64,000 bases of DNA from Psychroserpens sp. NJDZ02 (lineage in GTDB: Bacteria; Bacteroidota; Bacteroidia; Flavobacteriales; Flavobacteriaceae): positions 184,501 through 248,500 of the forward strand of contig NZ_CP039451.1 in assembly GCF_004843725.1 (NCBI RefSeq), in the 5' to 3' direction. Below, one piece after another: positions 24,459 to 33,968 of this stretch. A program made the position numbers and the translations under genes. Numbering within the stretch: the first letter of the stretch is position 1; each line of letters begins with the position of its first letter. The notes beneath the pieces are model-generated. The model did not search any database. It saw only the letters and a list, made by a program, of their open reading frames with translations, and had not been told where the DNA came from.

Positions 24459-24707
24459 TTAAGCTTGGGCATTTTGTGGCGCCCATTGCGAGCATAGCAT
24501 ATTTGGTGCTGCTTTTTGTGGATTCGCACAATTTGCAGACTCATAACGCGCACAAGTACCGCAATTAGGATCATTTTTTAAAGCGGCTAGCATTTCAAAA
24601 CTATCACAAGTATAATTATCACTGACTTTTACGGCGTGTACTTTACACACTTCATTTTCAGTTAAGTTTTCACAATTCACACAACTATTTCCTATTCTAA
24701 TCGACAT
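24459..24707 (-). CDS. Cysteine-rich small protein (82 aa)
   Basis: No signal peptide. Eight or nine cysteines in loose pairs (SCVNCENL, EVCKVHA, YTCDSFEM, NCGTCARYESANCANP, LCSQWAP) suggest metal or iron-sulfur cluster binding, but I cannot assign a family. It stands alone between the imelysin operon and the TonB receptor, on the minus strand. Its own leader has an AT-rich stretch with no clear promoter box. Given its neighbours, a part in iron handling is possible but unproven. Confidence 0.65.
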   Translation of the reverse strand: MSIRIGNSCVNCENLTENEVCKVHAVKVSDNYTCDSFEMLAALKNDPNCGTCARYESANCANPQKAAPNMLCSQWAPQNAQA

Positions 24708-24824
24708 AATTTCTTTTTTTACGTTAATACAACTCTAATATAAGAAAACAATAAACTAAAACCGAGTCAAAACAACTGATAAACAACAGTTTGTATTTAG
24801 ACTGTTTTAAAATAGATTAAAAAA

Positions 24825-27251
24825 CTAAAACTTAACTTCTAACGTCGCATAAAAGTTTCGGTTAGCGGATGGAATAATTCCTGGTCCAGGATATCCAGTA
24901 GCACGTCTTGTAAAATAAGCCGTATCCAAAAGATTATTGACTCCTGCTTCTAGCTTAAATTGTTTGTATTTATAAGACATAGACACATCTAATACATCAT
25001 AAGCTGGTATTTCTCCAATAACACCACTTAAATTACCTTCGATTGCATTTGAAGAATCTGTAAATTGAGACGACAAGTACGTGTATTGTATGTTAGACAA
25101 AAAATCTTTGTATCCCAATCTAACGCCAGTTTTAAAATTATAGTTTGGTATAAACTCTACCTTATTACCCTCTACTCCCACTTCGTCAGACTTTGTGTAC
25201 TCTGAATCTACGTATGAAAAGTTAACATAATAATTAAAAATATAATCTTCGTTTTTAAGCAGTAGACTTTCTAAATTAAATTCTACTAAACTCTCAATAC
25301 CATACATCATAGCATCTCCAACATTTCCTCTTTCAGTTTTAATACTTGTATCTTCTAAAACACGTTGTATAAAACCGATTCTATCATTATAAAATAAACT
25401 AAATCCACTTACGTCATAAGATATTTTATTAGAGAGTTTACCTCTTATTCCACCATCTACAGTAAACCCACTTTCGTCATCAATATCTGGACTAATTATA
25501 AACGCTGGATTATTTATGCTGATATCAGAAAAAGTAACTGACCTGTAGTTTTGAGATAGGTTTCCGTAGACCTCAAAACTATTACTTGATTTATAACTTG
25601 TACCTAAACCAAGAAGGACAAATGAGCGCTCTCTAGTTAAGTCATCTTCATTATATTCGTTTAAAATGACATTACCTGCTCCATCAGTATTGATTTGTCT
25701 GTAAAAACCATCACTTTGGGTATTAATATATTCAAATCTAAAACCAGGCGTAATAGATAGTTTATCATTTAGATACACAATATTTTCTCCAAAAATAGCC
25801 ACGTTTAAGTTAGGATAAGTAAAACTAGATTGATTACTATAATTAGGAAATGTATCATACTGAAAATCAAAGTTGGGATCAGTCCCATCACTCCCTGGAC
25901 CTTGTTCTGAAGTATTTTCCGCTTTATAAAACTTAGCACCTAATAATCCTATAGATTTTTTATCAAACAAAGTATAATTAGTTAATACCCTAGTTTCAAA
26001 ACCAAAATTATCAAATTCGCCTTTAATTAAATCTCTGACACCATTACTATCGCCTTGATCCACACGATTAGATCTGTACCCCAACGCATCTCTTGAAGCA
26101 TTTAATCCAAACGCATTAAAAGTAAAATTGGTATTTTCAGAAAATTGATGGGACAGTTTTAAATTATACAGTAACCAATCTACTTGAAACCAGTTACGTG
26201 CACGATTACTTTGATATGGATCCTCTTCAAACATAGCATCGTTTAGTCCACCTCCTTGTTTCGCCAAATACCTTAAATACGTTACTTCACCTTCCAACTT
26301 TGTATCCTCATTAAACTGATACCCTAAATGCGCATAAAAATTCTTAGATTCAAAATTTGAATTGTCCCTAAACCCATCTCCTTTTTTGTAATTAAAAAAC
26401 GTATAATAGCTAAATTTCCCTTTAGTACCACTCGCACTAGTAAAGTTGGTATATAAGCCATTACTTCCTACTGTATTTCTGGTAATTACCTCTAATTCTT
26501 TTTCGGTATTTGGTGTTTTCATTTTAAAATTAACCAAACCTCCAAATTGTGTCCCATATTGTAAAGATGCAGCTCCTCTTACAATTTGTATTTCTTGTAA
26601 AGCTTCTGCTGTTGGTGTGTAATAACTCTCTGGATAACCTAACACATCCGCACTAATATCATAACCATTTTGACGCGTATTAAAATTAGCAGTTCTGTTA
26701 GGATCCAAACCACGACCACCAATATTTAACTGCAATCCTGCATCATCATTCTGGTAAATATTTAATCCTGCGACTTGACTGTATAATTGTCTTGCGTTAT
26801 TGGCTCCTAGATTAGCCATAGATTGGTCTACTAACACCACTTCTGTCTTTTTTCCTGCATAAATAGCAGTCTCTTCCACATCGTCAAGTTGTTTTAAACT
26901 AAATAATTTTGCTTTTCTAACCGTAATTTCGACTTCAGACAGTGTGGTTTCGGCTAAAGGCGATAATGTAATCTTTATATCCTGTTGTGTGCTTGTATTA
27001 ATTGTTTGCTCCAATACTTGGTATTCGTAATTGAAAAAAGTCAACACTAAAGTCTCTTTGTCTGTTTCCAATGTAAAAAAACCATTAGTATCAGACTTCG
27101 TTAATAAGCCAGAGGTTTTATCGTACACGCCAACATCCCTCAAGGTTTCTCCTTGTTGGTTTATAATAGTACCCGTAATTTGCTGTTGTGCTAACATGCT
27201 AAACGCAGATAACATCAATAATAGTAATAGGTTATAGTCCTTTAATTTCAT
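24825..27251 (-). CDS. TonB-dependent outer-membrane receptor (FecA-like)
   Basis: An 808-residue protein. Signal peptide (NLLLLLMLSAFSMLAQQ), then an N-terminal carboxypeptidase-regulatory-like domain (about 22-105), a plug (about 120-245: ANNARQLYSQVAGLNIYQND, IQIVRGAASLQYGTQFGG) and a 22-strand-type barrel ending in an aromatic YATLEVKF. It imports a siderophore or metal chelate using TonB energy. Substrate unknown; FecA-type relatives carry ferric citrate. Its ATG lies 20 bp inside the upstream HTTM gene, so both are co-translated. Part of the minus-strand imelysin operon. Confidence 0.9.
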   Translation of the reverse strand: MKLKDYNLLLLLMLSAFSMLAQQQITGTIINQQGETLRDVGVYDKTSGLLTKSDTNGFFTLETDKETLVLTFFNYEYQVLEQTINTSTQQDIKITLSPLAETTLSEVEITVRKAKLFSLKQLDDVEETAIYAGKKTEVVLVDQSMANLGANNARQLYSQVAGLNIYQNDDAGLQLNIGGRGLDPNRTANFNTRQNGYDISADVLGYPESYYTPTAEALQEIQIVRGAASLQYGTQFGGLVNFKMKTPNTEKELEVITRNTVGSNGLYTNFTSASGTKGKFSYYTFFNYKKGDGFRDNSNFESKNFYAHLGYQFNEDTKLEGEVTYLRYLAKQGGGLNDAMFEEDPYQSNRARNWFQVDWLLYNLKLSHQFSENTNFTFNAFGLNASRDALGYRSNRVDQGDSNGVRDLIKGEFDNFGFETRVLTNYTLFDKKSIGLLGAKFYKAENTSEQGPGSDGTDPNFDFQYDTFPNYSNQSSFTYPNLNVAIFGENIVYLNDKLSITPGFRFEYINTQSDGFYRQINTDGAGNVILNEYNEDDLTRERSFVLLGLGTSYKSSNSFEVYGNLSQNYRSVTFSDISINNPAFIISPDIDDESGFTVDGGIRGKLSNKISYDVSGFSLFYNDRIGFIQRVLEDTSIKTERGNVGDAMMYGIESLVEFNLESLLLKNEDYIFNYYVNFSYVDSEYTKSDEVGVEGNKVEFIPNYNFKTGVRLGYKDFLSNIQYTYLSSQFTDSSNAIEGNLSGVIGEIPAYDVLDVSMSYKYKQFKLEAGVNNLLDTAYFTRRATGYPGPGIIPSANRNFYATLEVKF

Positions 27252-28596
27252 CTGTAAATGGTAAAATCCAATGTTTATGTTTAAACGATTCTTTTTCTTG
27301 GTACAAATTTACGTTATCATCAATAAATAATTGACTTAATCGCCCATTTAAAGCTACGTAACTTTTGACATACACCTGCACACCTTTATGGCCTTGTTTT
27401 GTAAAATGATCTCCTAAATAATGTGCATATTCTAATATAAAATCTGGCTGAGCGCTCATTTGCTTCTCCTGCAAAGACGTTAAAAAGTCCGAGTTATTAA
27501 CCAAAAAGGCCTTCCCTTTTTCATCTTTAATTTTAAACGTGCTGTTTCCCATTTTTTCCATCAACATCACACGCCATGACAAACGATACCCCTCTTCCGT
27601 CCAAAATAACTCGCCTGGATATAATAGGTATCTAAATGGGAGTACTAGTTGTAACACAAAAAACACGCCTAGTATTGGTAGTACAAATTTGCGATACCTT
27701 ACTTTATAATTCGTTTTATAATTTATAGGGGTCGCTTTCGCGGAAATAGAGCCTAGCAACCGCTTGATTTTATTTATTATTTTATGATGAAATGGTGCCT
27801 CAAAAAATATTAACGCACTAACAATCATAACAAACGGAAACATCCCAATAGGAAACAAAATACGTGTAAACACATGGAAGAAAACAACGAGTATAAAAGC
27901 TGGAATACGTGTCTTTTTGTAAAGCAAGAAAAACGGAATTAACAAATCATACAGCATCCCAGACCAGCTCATCGCATAATGAAACCACTCTTGTTGCATT
28001 AATGTGTCGCCAATTAAAGGTAAATCGTATTTAGAGGGTAACCATATTTTTAGTGGTTGTGCCCTAAGCAACCAATCGCTATTTATTTTAGCCAATCCTG
28101 CATAAAAATAGACGATACCTAATAATAACTTAATACTATCAACACACCATTTAGGGATTGTATTAAAAGCTATTTTAGATTTAAAATTATCTAAAGAAAA
28201 GTAAGCATTAGCAGGTAAAAAAATCATTAAAAAGCTAAGTATGCTTATAAAATAGTAATGATTTAAATATACCGTTTTATCCATCAACTCTATATAAGTA
28301 AAGCTGAGGAAAAAAGTTATTATCGCTAATCTGTATTTATAACCTATAGCCACGAAAATGGCAGATAGACCACATATTAAAAATAATAAATAAGTGTAAT
28401 TACCTAAAACTTGAACCCACTCAAAACCATAATATTTGAAATGAAATTTTGGTTGAATATATACCGTTTCAATCCATCCTTTTAACCAATAACGAAGCAT
28501 GCCGTAACACATCATTATTCCAAAGCCAATCCTGAACACTGCTAAAGTAGCTGCATCCGTAGTTTTATTTAGATATGTTTTTAAGCTAAAATTCAT
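27232..28596 (-). CDS. HTTM-domain membrane protein
   Basis: A 454-residue multi-pass protein of the HTTM (vitamin K-dependent gamma-carboxylase-like) superfamily. It has around seven to nine hydrophobic segments, including TLAVFRIGFGIMMCYGMLRY near the start and LKIWLPSKYDLPLIGDTLMQ in a loop. The C-terminal periplasmic part (LFWTEEGYRLSWRVMLMEKM) is the conserved block of this family. Its enzymatic role in bacteria is unknown. It overlaps the TonB receptor gene and regularly accompanies imelysins in Bacteroidetes, which points to a shared iron-uptake role (inference). Confidence 0.82.
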   Translation of the reverse strand: MNFSLKTYLNKTTDAATLAVFRIGFGIMMCYGMLRYWLKGWIETVYIQPKFHFKYYGFEWVQVLGNYTYLLFLICGLSAIFVAIGYKYRLAIITFFLSFTYIELMDKTVYLNHYYFISILSFLMIFLPANAYFSLDNFKSKIAFNTIPKWCVDSIKLLLGIVYFYAGLAKINSDWLLRAQPLKIWLPSKYDLPLIGDTLMQQEWFHYAMSWSGMLYDLLIPFFLLYKKTRIPAFILVVFFHVFTRILFPIGMFPFVMIVSALIFFEAPFHHKIINKIKRLLGSISAKATPINYKTNYKVRYRKFVLPILGVFFVLQLVLPFRYLLYPGELFWTEEGYRLSWRVMLMEKMGNSTFKIKDEKGKAFLVNNSDFLTSLQEKQMSAQPDFILEYAHYLGDHFTKQGHKGVQVYVKSYVALNGRLSQLFIDDNVNLYQEKESFKHKHWILPFTDEIKGL

Positions 28597-28601
28597 TTTA
28601 C

Positions 28602-28633
28602 AAAAAAAGGTTGATTTATTACAATCAACCTTT
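28602..28633 (-). terminator. Intra-operon terminator or attenuator
   Basis: AAAGGTTGATT, loop, AATCAACCTTT between the imelysin gene and the HTTM gene, all on the minus strand. It mirrors the hairpin at 21850 inside the plus-strand operon. Confidence 0.7.
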
Positions 28634-28655
28634 GATAAATTTGTGTTATATAGTA

Positions 28656-29753
28656 TTAATCACCATCATTATCATTATAAAGTGGATCTACGCGTACTTG
28701 AAAAGCAGCAAACATATCTACCTTAAATGAAATATTAACTAACTGTAAGGCATCATATGCTTCTCTCACTTTTAAAAAATCAGTTTCAACTTGAGTTTTA
28801 ATATCTACATTTAAAACTTCAAGCTTAGCTCTGGCATCATCAATTCTACTATTAATAAGTGTTGCTAAATCTGTTCTATCTAACTCCACTAAATAAGAAT
28901 AAAATCCTTCACCTATTGGAGATGTACTAGCTGCTCTACCATTAAAAATATTTTGTATATTATTTAAAGCTATAATAGCAAGCTCTCTTGATGATTCTCC
29001 ATTAAAAATTGCTTCTGCATTATTTGGTAAAACACTTGAAGCGAAAACTCCTGATGGTGTACCTATTTTATTAGATCGAAGTATTCTTTCAAAATAAATC
29101 ATAAAATCATTTATAAACATATTAGTAGCACTAGTATCAGTATTTGATGTACTGCTTATAAATGTTGATCTGTAATTTGTTGTCCAATCTGTAAGCACAG
29201 AGTCGGTAAGTGTTTGCATAGCTTCAATCAAATCTGTTAAATACGTTATGTATTTTACATCTTGATATTTGTTTAATAGCTCTGTGTCAGAGTCTGCTAA
29301 ACCATAAAGCATATAATCTAATGCAGGAAACCCAACTGCATCATTATTATTGCTATGCGCTAAGTCATAGTTTCCGTTTTCAATATTGCTTTCAATATTA
29401 ACTACATCTGTAGGAAATACATTCATTTGGAAACGATAGCTTATAACTTCGGCTTGACCGATATCAAAAGGTTCTACTAATTGCCATTTTTTATAAGCCT
29501 CTAACCAAGCTGTTCTCAAATTATCTAAATTAACCTGATCTGGACTAGCAACAAAAATTGAGTTAGCGTCAGATAAAATTTCTAAAGAGGCTTTTAAGTT
29601 TTGAAAACTTGGTATTATAATATTATCTGCTAAGTTGGTTTGCATGGCAGCTCTATTATAATTATCTACAACACCATTATCATTAGAATCATCAGATTCT
29701 GTACATGCTGCTACTAGTACAAATACCGCAAAAATGTAAATTAACTTTTTCAT
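28656..29753 (-). CDS. Imelysin-family lipoprotein
   Basis: The ATG at 29753 (KKLIYIFAVFVLVAAC, a lipoprotein signal) is preferred over a longer frame beginning at 29801, whose extra residues would bury the signal. About 365 residues. Imelysin features: LRTAWLEAYKKWQLVEPFDI, the region around VGFPALDYMLYGL (the GxHxxE position reading G-F-P-A-L-D), and a YFERILRSNKIG block. Expected to sit on the cell surface or in the periplasm and bind iron-related ligand. Between DUF4856 and HTTM genes, as in related flavobacterial loci. Confidence 0.85.
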   Translation of the reverse strand: MKKLIYIFAVFVLVAACTESDDSNDNGVVDNYNRAAMQTNLADNIIIPSFQNLKASLEILSDANSIFVASPDQVNLDNLRTAWLEAYKKWQLVEPFDIGQAEVISYRFQMNVFPTDVVNIESNIENGNYDLAHSNNNDAVGFPALDYMLYGLADSDTELLNKYQDVKYITYLTDLIEAMQTLTDSVLTDWTTNYRSTFISSTSNTDTSATNMFINDFMIYFERILRSNKIGTPSGVFASSVLPNNAEAIFNGESSRELAIIALNNIQNIFNGRAASTSPIGEGFYSYLVELDRTDLATLINSRIDDARAKLEVLNVDIKTQVETDFLKVREAYDALQLVNISFKVDMFAAFQVRVDPLYNDNDGD

Positions 29754-29839
29754 AATCAATAATTTTCTTTTCAATTTGCAAAAATAAGAAATAGTAGCCA
29801 TTTATAAAAAATGACTACTATTTTAAATGTAATTAGTTA

Positions 29840-31048
29840 TTAACTTCCAGCTTGGGCTGTTGTAAAGTCAAATTCTGCAGATATTGTATCTGAGATTAAA
29901 TCTATAGTTTCAGGAGTAATATCCCAAAAACCATTACCTACCATTAACTGACTTGTTAATGCTTCTACTTCAGTTTTTGTAAAGTAAGGCTCCGTTGTAC
30001 CAGGTTTTCTTGTAAATTGTAAGCTATAAATAAATCCATAAGCTTCTGACAATGCATGAAACGCTGATGCTTTATCTGTCTCTAAATTGTTTTTACTTTG
30101 TTGTAAGTAGTAAATTCCTCTAACAGCTAAAACCATAGAAATTTTACTTCTAATAATAGCAACTTGCTCGTCACGTAAATCGTAATCTTTAGCTACAATT
30201 GCAGCACGACCTAATTTAAAAGCATTGTAAACGTCTAAAGCAATACCAGAAAAATCAGCATCATCATTTACTTTAGATAAATATTCATTTAAAAATTTAT
30301 CCGCTTCTAATACAGGTACTGCAGGGTTTAATTCGCTACCGTATAAATAACCATAAGCTTCATCCCACTTATGTTCCATTGTTGTATAATTGCTATCACC
30401 ATCTAAAACATCAGCATCGTTATTTGCGACATTATCGGCAGCGTCTAAAACAGCTGTACTTAAATAGTTATTTAAAATTTGGTCTGTCATTAACGCACCA
30501 ATTAAACTTTTTGCAAAGGCTTGATTATATTCTAATCCTTTGGCATTGATATAGCGTGTAGATCCACCTCCTGCTTGTTGTAATTGCCCAGCGAAACCTG
30601 CAGTAGCAATAGTTGCCCAATTTGGAAACACCTCAGTCACTTGACTTGAGATATACCCATCAAACGTAGCTTTGATACTTCCTGCATCTGTTGTATTTGC
30701 AGAGAAAAAATCTGTAGATGCGGCTACTTTACTTTTTACACTTTTATCTGAAGCATTTAAATCGGCATCAGAAAAATCGTTTGCACCTTCTTCATGAGCA
30801 AACATAGCCTCTAAAGTTGCTTCTGTATTAGCTGTATTTACTAGACCTGAAACAATCTCTTGTGCCATTTGAAGACGTGTTGTTTGTCCACTAAAACTAA
30901 CACTTGTGTTTCCGCTTCTCTCAAAAGTATAAGTATCAGGAGCTGTTACACCACTTGTAGGTGTTACATTTCCTCCATCGTCGTCACTAGAACATGAAGT
31001 TAAAGCTAAAGTGGCTAATGCTGCTAATCCGAATGCTAATTTTTTCAT
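29840..31048 (-). CDS. DUF4856-family lipoprotein
   Basis: A 402-residue lipoprotein (LAFGLAALATLALTSC followed by SSDDDGGN). The domain begins PDTYTFERSGNTSVSFSGQ and continues with helical repeats such as EHKWDEAYGYLYGSELNP and LSEAYGFIYSLQFTRKPG, the DUF4856 pattern. Biochemical role unknown. First gene of the minus-strand imelysin operon, with the operator-promoter at 31113-31160 upstream. Confidence 0.85.
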   Translation of the reverse strand: MKKLAFGLAALATLALTSCSSDDDGGNVTPTSGVTAPDTYTFERSGNTSVSFSGQTTRLQMAQEIVSGLVNTANTEATLEAMFAHEEGANDFSDADLNASDKSVKSKVAASTDFFSANTTDAGSIKATFDGYISSQVTEVFPNWATIATAGFAGQLQQAGGGSTRYINAKGLEYNQAFAKSLIGALMTDQILNNYLSTAVLDAADNVANNDADVLDGDSNYTTMEHKWDEAYGYLYGSELNPAVPVLEADKFLNEYLSKVNDDADFSGIALDVYNAFKLGRAAIVAKDYDLRDEQVAIIRSKISMVLAVRGIYYLQQSKNNLETDKASAFHALSEAYGFIYSLQFTRKPGTTEPYFTKTEVEALTSQLMVGNGFWDITPETIDLISDTISAEFDFTTAQAGS

Positions 31049-31112
31049 TTAATATATTATTTTGTTTCTATTATTATTTAGACCAATTACAAATAGACTT
31101 GTAATTTTGATG

Positions 31113-31160
31113 CAAAAATAAAAATGAAAACTAACGCACACAAGTTTATTTAGACTAAAT
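31113..31160 (-). promoter_or_regulatory. Promoter with palindromic operator, imelysin operon 2
   Basis: Read on the minus strand: ATTTAGTCTAAATAA (31160-31146), ACTTG with -33 TTG (31143-31141), exactly 20 bases, then TATTTTTG (31120-31113). The palindrome, its distance to the -33 and the spacer length equal those at 20521-20567. The same regulator very probably controls both operons; which one is unknown. Confidence 0.7.
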
Positions 31161-31261
31161 TCAAATAAAAACAACAAAAATAATTTAATAGACTGTTATA
31201 TAGCTGATTATATAGCGTTAAAATTCTTTCAATTTAATTGAAAGTAAATATAAAAGAAGAA

Positions 31262-32125
31262 TTAATGGTAAGCTTTGAAGATTTTAGAAGCTTCATTATA
31301 AGCACTTTCAAAAGACATAGCATTTAAATTATTAACCTTTTTAGCTGTTAAATAAGACAATACTTTCTCGGTTGGCATATTACCTGTCAGATCGTCTTTA
31401 GCCATAGGGCAACCACCAAAACCTTGGATGGCACCATCAAAACGTTTACAACCTGCTAAATAGGCGGCATCTACTTTTTCAAACCATGTATCTGGTGTGG
31501 TGTGTAAATGTGCTCCAAACTCGATATCCTTATAATGCGGAATTAAATTAGAAAACAAATACTCTATATTTTCTGGATTAGAGGTCCCTACTGTGTCACT
31601 TAAAGATAAGATTTTAACACCCATTTTGCTTAAACGCTCGGTCCACTCTCCAACGATATCCACATTCCAAGGGTCTCCGTAAGGATTACCAAAGCCCATC
31701 GAGATATAGACCACGACTTCTTTATTAGCCGCATCTGCTTGGTTTAAAATATCTTGAAGTAACACTATAGACTGTGCTATCGTTTTATGCGTATTACGCA
31801 TTTGAAAATTTTCTGAGATAGAAAACGGATAGCCCAAATAGTCAATTTCGGGATGTGTACAAGCTTCTGCTGCGCCGCGCGAATTTGCTACAATAGATAA
31901 TAACTTACTAGTCGTTTGACTTAAATCCAATTTAGACAAAACCTCTGCTGTGTCCACCATTTGCGGAATAGCTTTAGGCGACACAAAACTACCAAAGTCA
32001 ATAGTATCAAACCCCACACGAAGTATAGATTGGATATATTGTATTTTTTGTGCTGTAGGTATAAACTGTTTAATGCCTTGCATGGCATCTCTTGGACATT
32101 CTATAACTTTAACCTGATTTGACAT
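31262..32125 (-). CDS. mvaB: Hydroxymethylglutaryl-CoA lyase
   Basis: Splits 3-hydroxy-3-methylglutaryl-CoA into acetoacetate and acetyl-CoA, the last step of leucine breakdown. A 287-residue TIM-barrel protein of the HMGL-like family: VIECPRDAMQGIKQFIPT, VDTAEVLSKLDLSQ, SLSDTVGTSNPENIEYLF and EFGAHLHTTPDTW (metal-binding His pair). The catalytic-loop signature DGAIQGFGGCPMAKDDLTGN contains the active Cys. The start follows directly upstream of a LysE-type gene in the same direction. Confidence 0.93.
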   Translation of the reverse strand: MSNQVKVIECPRDAMQGIKQFIPTAQKIQYIQSILRVGFDTIDFGSFVSPKAIPQMVDTAEVLSKLDLSQTTSKLLSIVANSRGAAEACTHPEIDYLGYPFSISENFQMRNTHKTIAQSIVLLQDILNQADAANKEVVVYISMGFGNPYGDPWNVDIVGEWTERLSKMGVKILSLSDTVGTSNPENIEYLFSNLIPHYKDIEFGAHLHTTPDTWFEKVDAAYLAGCKRFDGAIQGFGGCPMAKDDLTGNMPTEKVLSYLTAKKVNNLNAMSFESAYNEASKIFKAYH

Positions 32126-32155
32126 TTGTGATTTAAATTCTTGTATAAAAGTAGG

Positions 32156-32782
32156 TTATTTTTCTGAAAGGAATATAAAAATAGCAATCCCAATAAAGAC
32201 TACAATCTGTAACCACTTTAGAATCAACCCGATATTTTTACTTTGTTTTAAATAATCCGAAATAAAACCGGCTAAAATTGCGATTAATGCAAAAACAATA
32301 AAAGACGTTGCCATAAAAATCAATCCCAAAACATAAAACTGAGTCACTGTACTTATGGTATCACTATATAAATATGCCGGAAAAAAAGCCAAAAAGAAAA
32401 TAGAGACTTTAGGATTTAAAACATTCATGATCACCCCTTGCTTATATAATTGTCCTAAGCTTTTTTTAGGGACAGCCGCACTACCTAACGACACTTTAGC
32501 ATCGCTTTTATAGACTTTATAAGCTAAATATAATAAGTACAAAGCTCCTAAAGCTTTGATTATAAAAAATAAAGTATCGCTTTCTTTAATTATGGCCGAC
32601 ACACCAAACGCCACTAACGTGGTATGCAATAAACAACCAGAAATTAAACCACAAACCGTGGCTAATCCATATTTACGACCATTGGTAATACTTTGCATTA
32701 ATACATAAATATTATCTGGACCTGGAGATACAGCTAATGCCATCGTAGCTAAAACAAAACTAAACAGGATCTCGTAATTCAT
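32156..32782 (-). CDS. LysE/RhtB-family amino-acid exporter
   Basis: A 208-residue inner-membrane protein with about six helices. It carries the family's start ALAVSPGPDNIYVLMQSITNG, the GLATVCGLISGCLLHTT segment and NVLNPKVSIFFLAFFPAYL. It exports an amino acid or related metabolite; the substrate cannot be read from sequence. It lies 30 bp upstream of mvaB and abuts pyrD (its ATG is the base before the pyrD stop region), so the three form a minus-strand run. Confidence 0.88.
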   Translation of the reverse strand: MNYEILFSFVLATMALAVSPGPDNIYVLMQSITNGRKYGLATVCGLISGCLLHTTLVAFGVSAIIKESDTLFFIIKALGALYLLYLAYKVYKSDAKVSLGSAAVPKKSLGQLYKQGVIMNVLNPKVSIFFLAFFPAYLYSDTISTVTQFYVLGLIFMATSFIVFALIAILAGFISDYLKQSKNIGLILKWLQIVVFIGIAIFIFLSEK

Positions 32783-33817
32783 TTAACTATTGTGTAAAAT
32801 AGCTTTATTAATTTTTTTTACTAGACTTGGTCCTTCATAAATAAAACCGGTGTAAATCTGTACCAAATCAGCGCCAGCATGTATCTTATCTAAAGCGTCT
32901 TGTGCCGCGTGGATACCTCCTACTCCAATAATAGGAAAAGCTTTATTACTTTTATCTGCTAGATACTTAATCACTTTTGTTGATTTTTCTTTAACCGGTT
33001 GTCCGCTGACACCACCATTTCCTATTTCGGCTAAGCGTTCTGCGGACGCTTTTAAATTAGACCGATCTACAGACGTATTACTTGCAATCACACCATCCAA
33101 ATTAGTTTCGGCAATTAGTTCAATAATTTCGTCTAATTGTATGTCATTTAAGTCTGGCGCTATTTTAAGTAAAATGGGCTTTTGCTTAGTAAAGGTCTTA
33201 TTGGCCTTTTGCACCGTACCAATTAATTCTAACAAATAATCCTTATCATTTAACTTAGCATGACTCCCCACATTTGGGCAACTGACATTCAGCACAAAAT
33301 AATCTACGTAGGGATGTAAACCGTTAAAACACTCTAGATAATCTTTGGTATAATCCTCAGGTTTAGTCTGTGTATTTTTCCCAATATTACCACCAATAAT
33401 AAGTTTGCCTTTATTTTTTTTAAGTTGAACGATAGCTTGTTCTAAGCCTTCGTTATTAAACCCCATTCTATTAATAATCCCTTGGTCGTCTTTTAATCTA
33501 AATAGGCGTTTTTTAGGATTACCTGCTTGCCCTTTTGGAGTCACAGTACCAATTTCTATAAAACCGAAACCAAAGTTTGCCAATTCGTTATACAATACCG
33601 CATTTTTATCAAAACCAGCCGCTAATCCTACGGGATTTTTAAAGGTTAAACCGAAAAGTTTACGTTCTAATTTAGGGTCCTCAATGGCATATAAACGTCT
33701 ATATAATGATGCCATACCAGGGATTTTAGACGTCACTTTTACTAATGAAAACGTGAAATGATGAATTTTTTCAGGATCGAAACTAAAAAAGAAAGGTCTT
33801 AAAAGGGATTTGTACAT
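32783..33817 (-). CDS. pyrD: Dihydroorotate dehydrogenase (quinone, class 2)
   Basis: Oxidises dihydroorotate to orotate in pyrimidine synthesis, passing electrons to the membrane quinone pool. The ATG at 33817 ([20 protein letters not shown]) fits the family N-terminus; a TTG at 33835 is less likely. The N-terminal helical extension marks class 2. FMN and substrate sites are seen in [44 protein letters not shown] (catalytic Ser) and [20 protein letters not shown]. About 344 residues, normal length. Confidence 0.95.
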   Translation of the reverse strand: MYKSLLRPFFFSFDPEKIHHFTFSLVKVTSKIPGMASLYRRLYAIEDPKLERKLFGLTFKNPVGLAAGFDKNAVLYNELANFGFGFIEIGTVTPKGQAGNPKKRLFRLKDDQGIINRMGFNNEGLEQAIVQLKKNKGKLIIGGNIGKNTQTKPEDYTKDYLECFNGLHPYVDYFVLNVSCPNVGSHAKLNDKDYLLELIGTVQKANKTFTKQKPILLKIAPDLNDIQLDEIIELIAETNLDGVIASNTSVDRSNLKASAERLAEIGNGGVSGQPVKEKSTKVIKYLADKSNKAFPIIGVGGIHAAQDALDKIHAGADLVQIYTGFIYEGPSLVKKINKAILHNS

Positions 33818-33890
33818 GATAATAGGTTTGCGCAAAAGTAATTCTAATTAAAAAATTGAGCAATTCAAAAGCTAAAAAACTTAATAATCG

Positions 33891-33898
33891 TAACTTTG
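33891..33898 (+). promoter_or_regulatory. Candidate -7 promoter box for pepT
   Basis: TAACTTTG matches the Bacteroidetes TAnnTTTG box, 70 bp upstream of the pepT ATG. No clear -33 TTG lies at the expected distance. Confidence 0.4.
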
Positions 33899-33968
33899 AC
33901 GTACAGTTAAATTATTTAATTTAACTTAACATTTCAACGGAATACAAAACGCATTAAATCACAACAAA

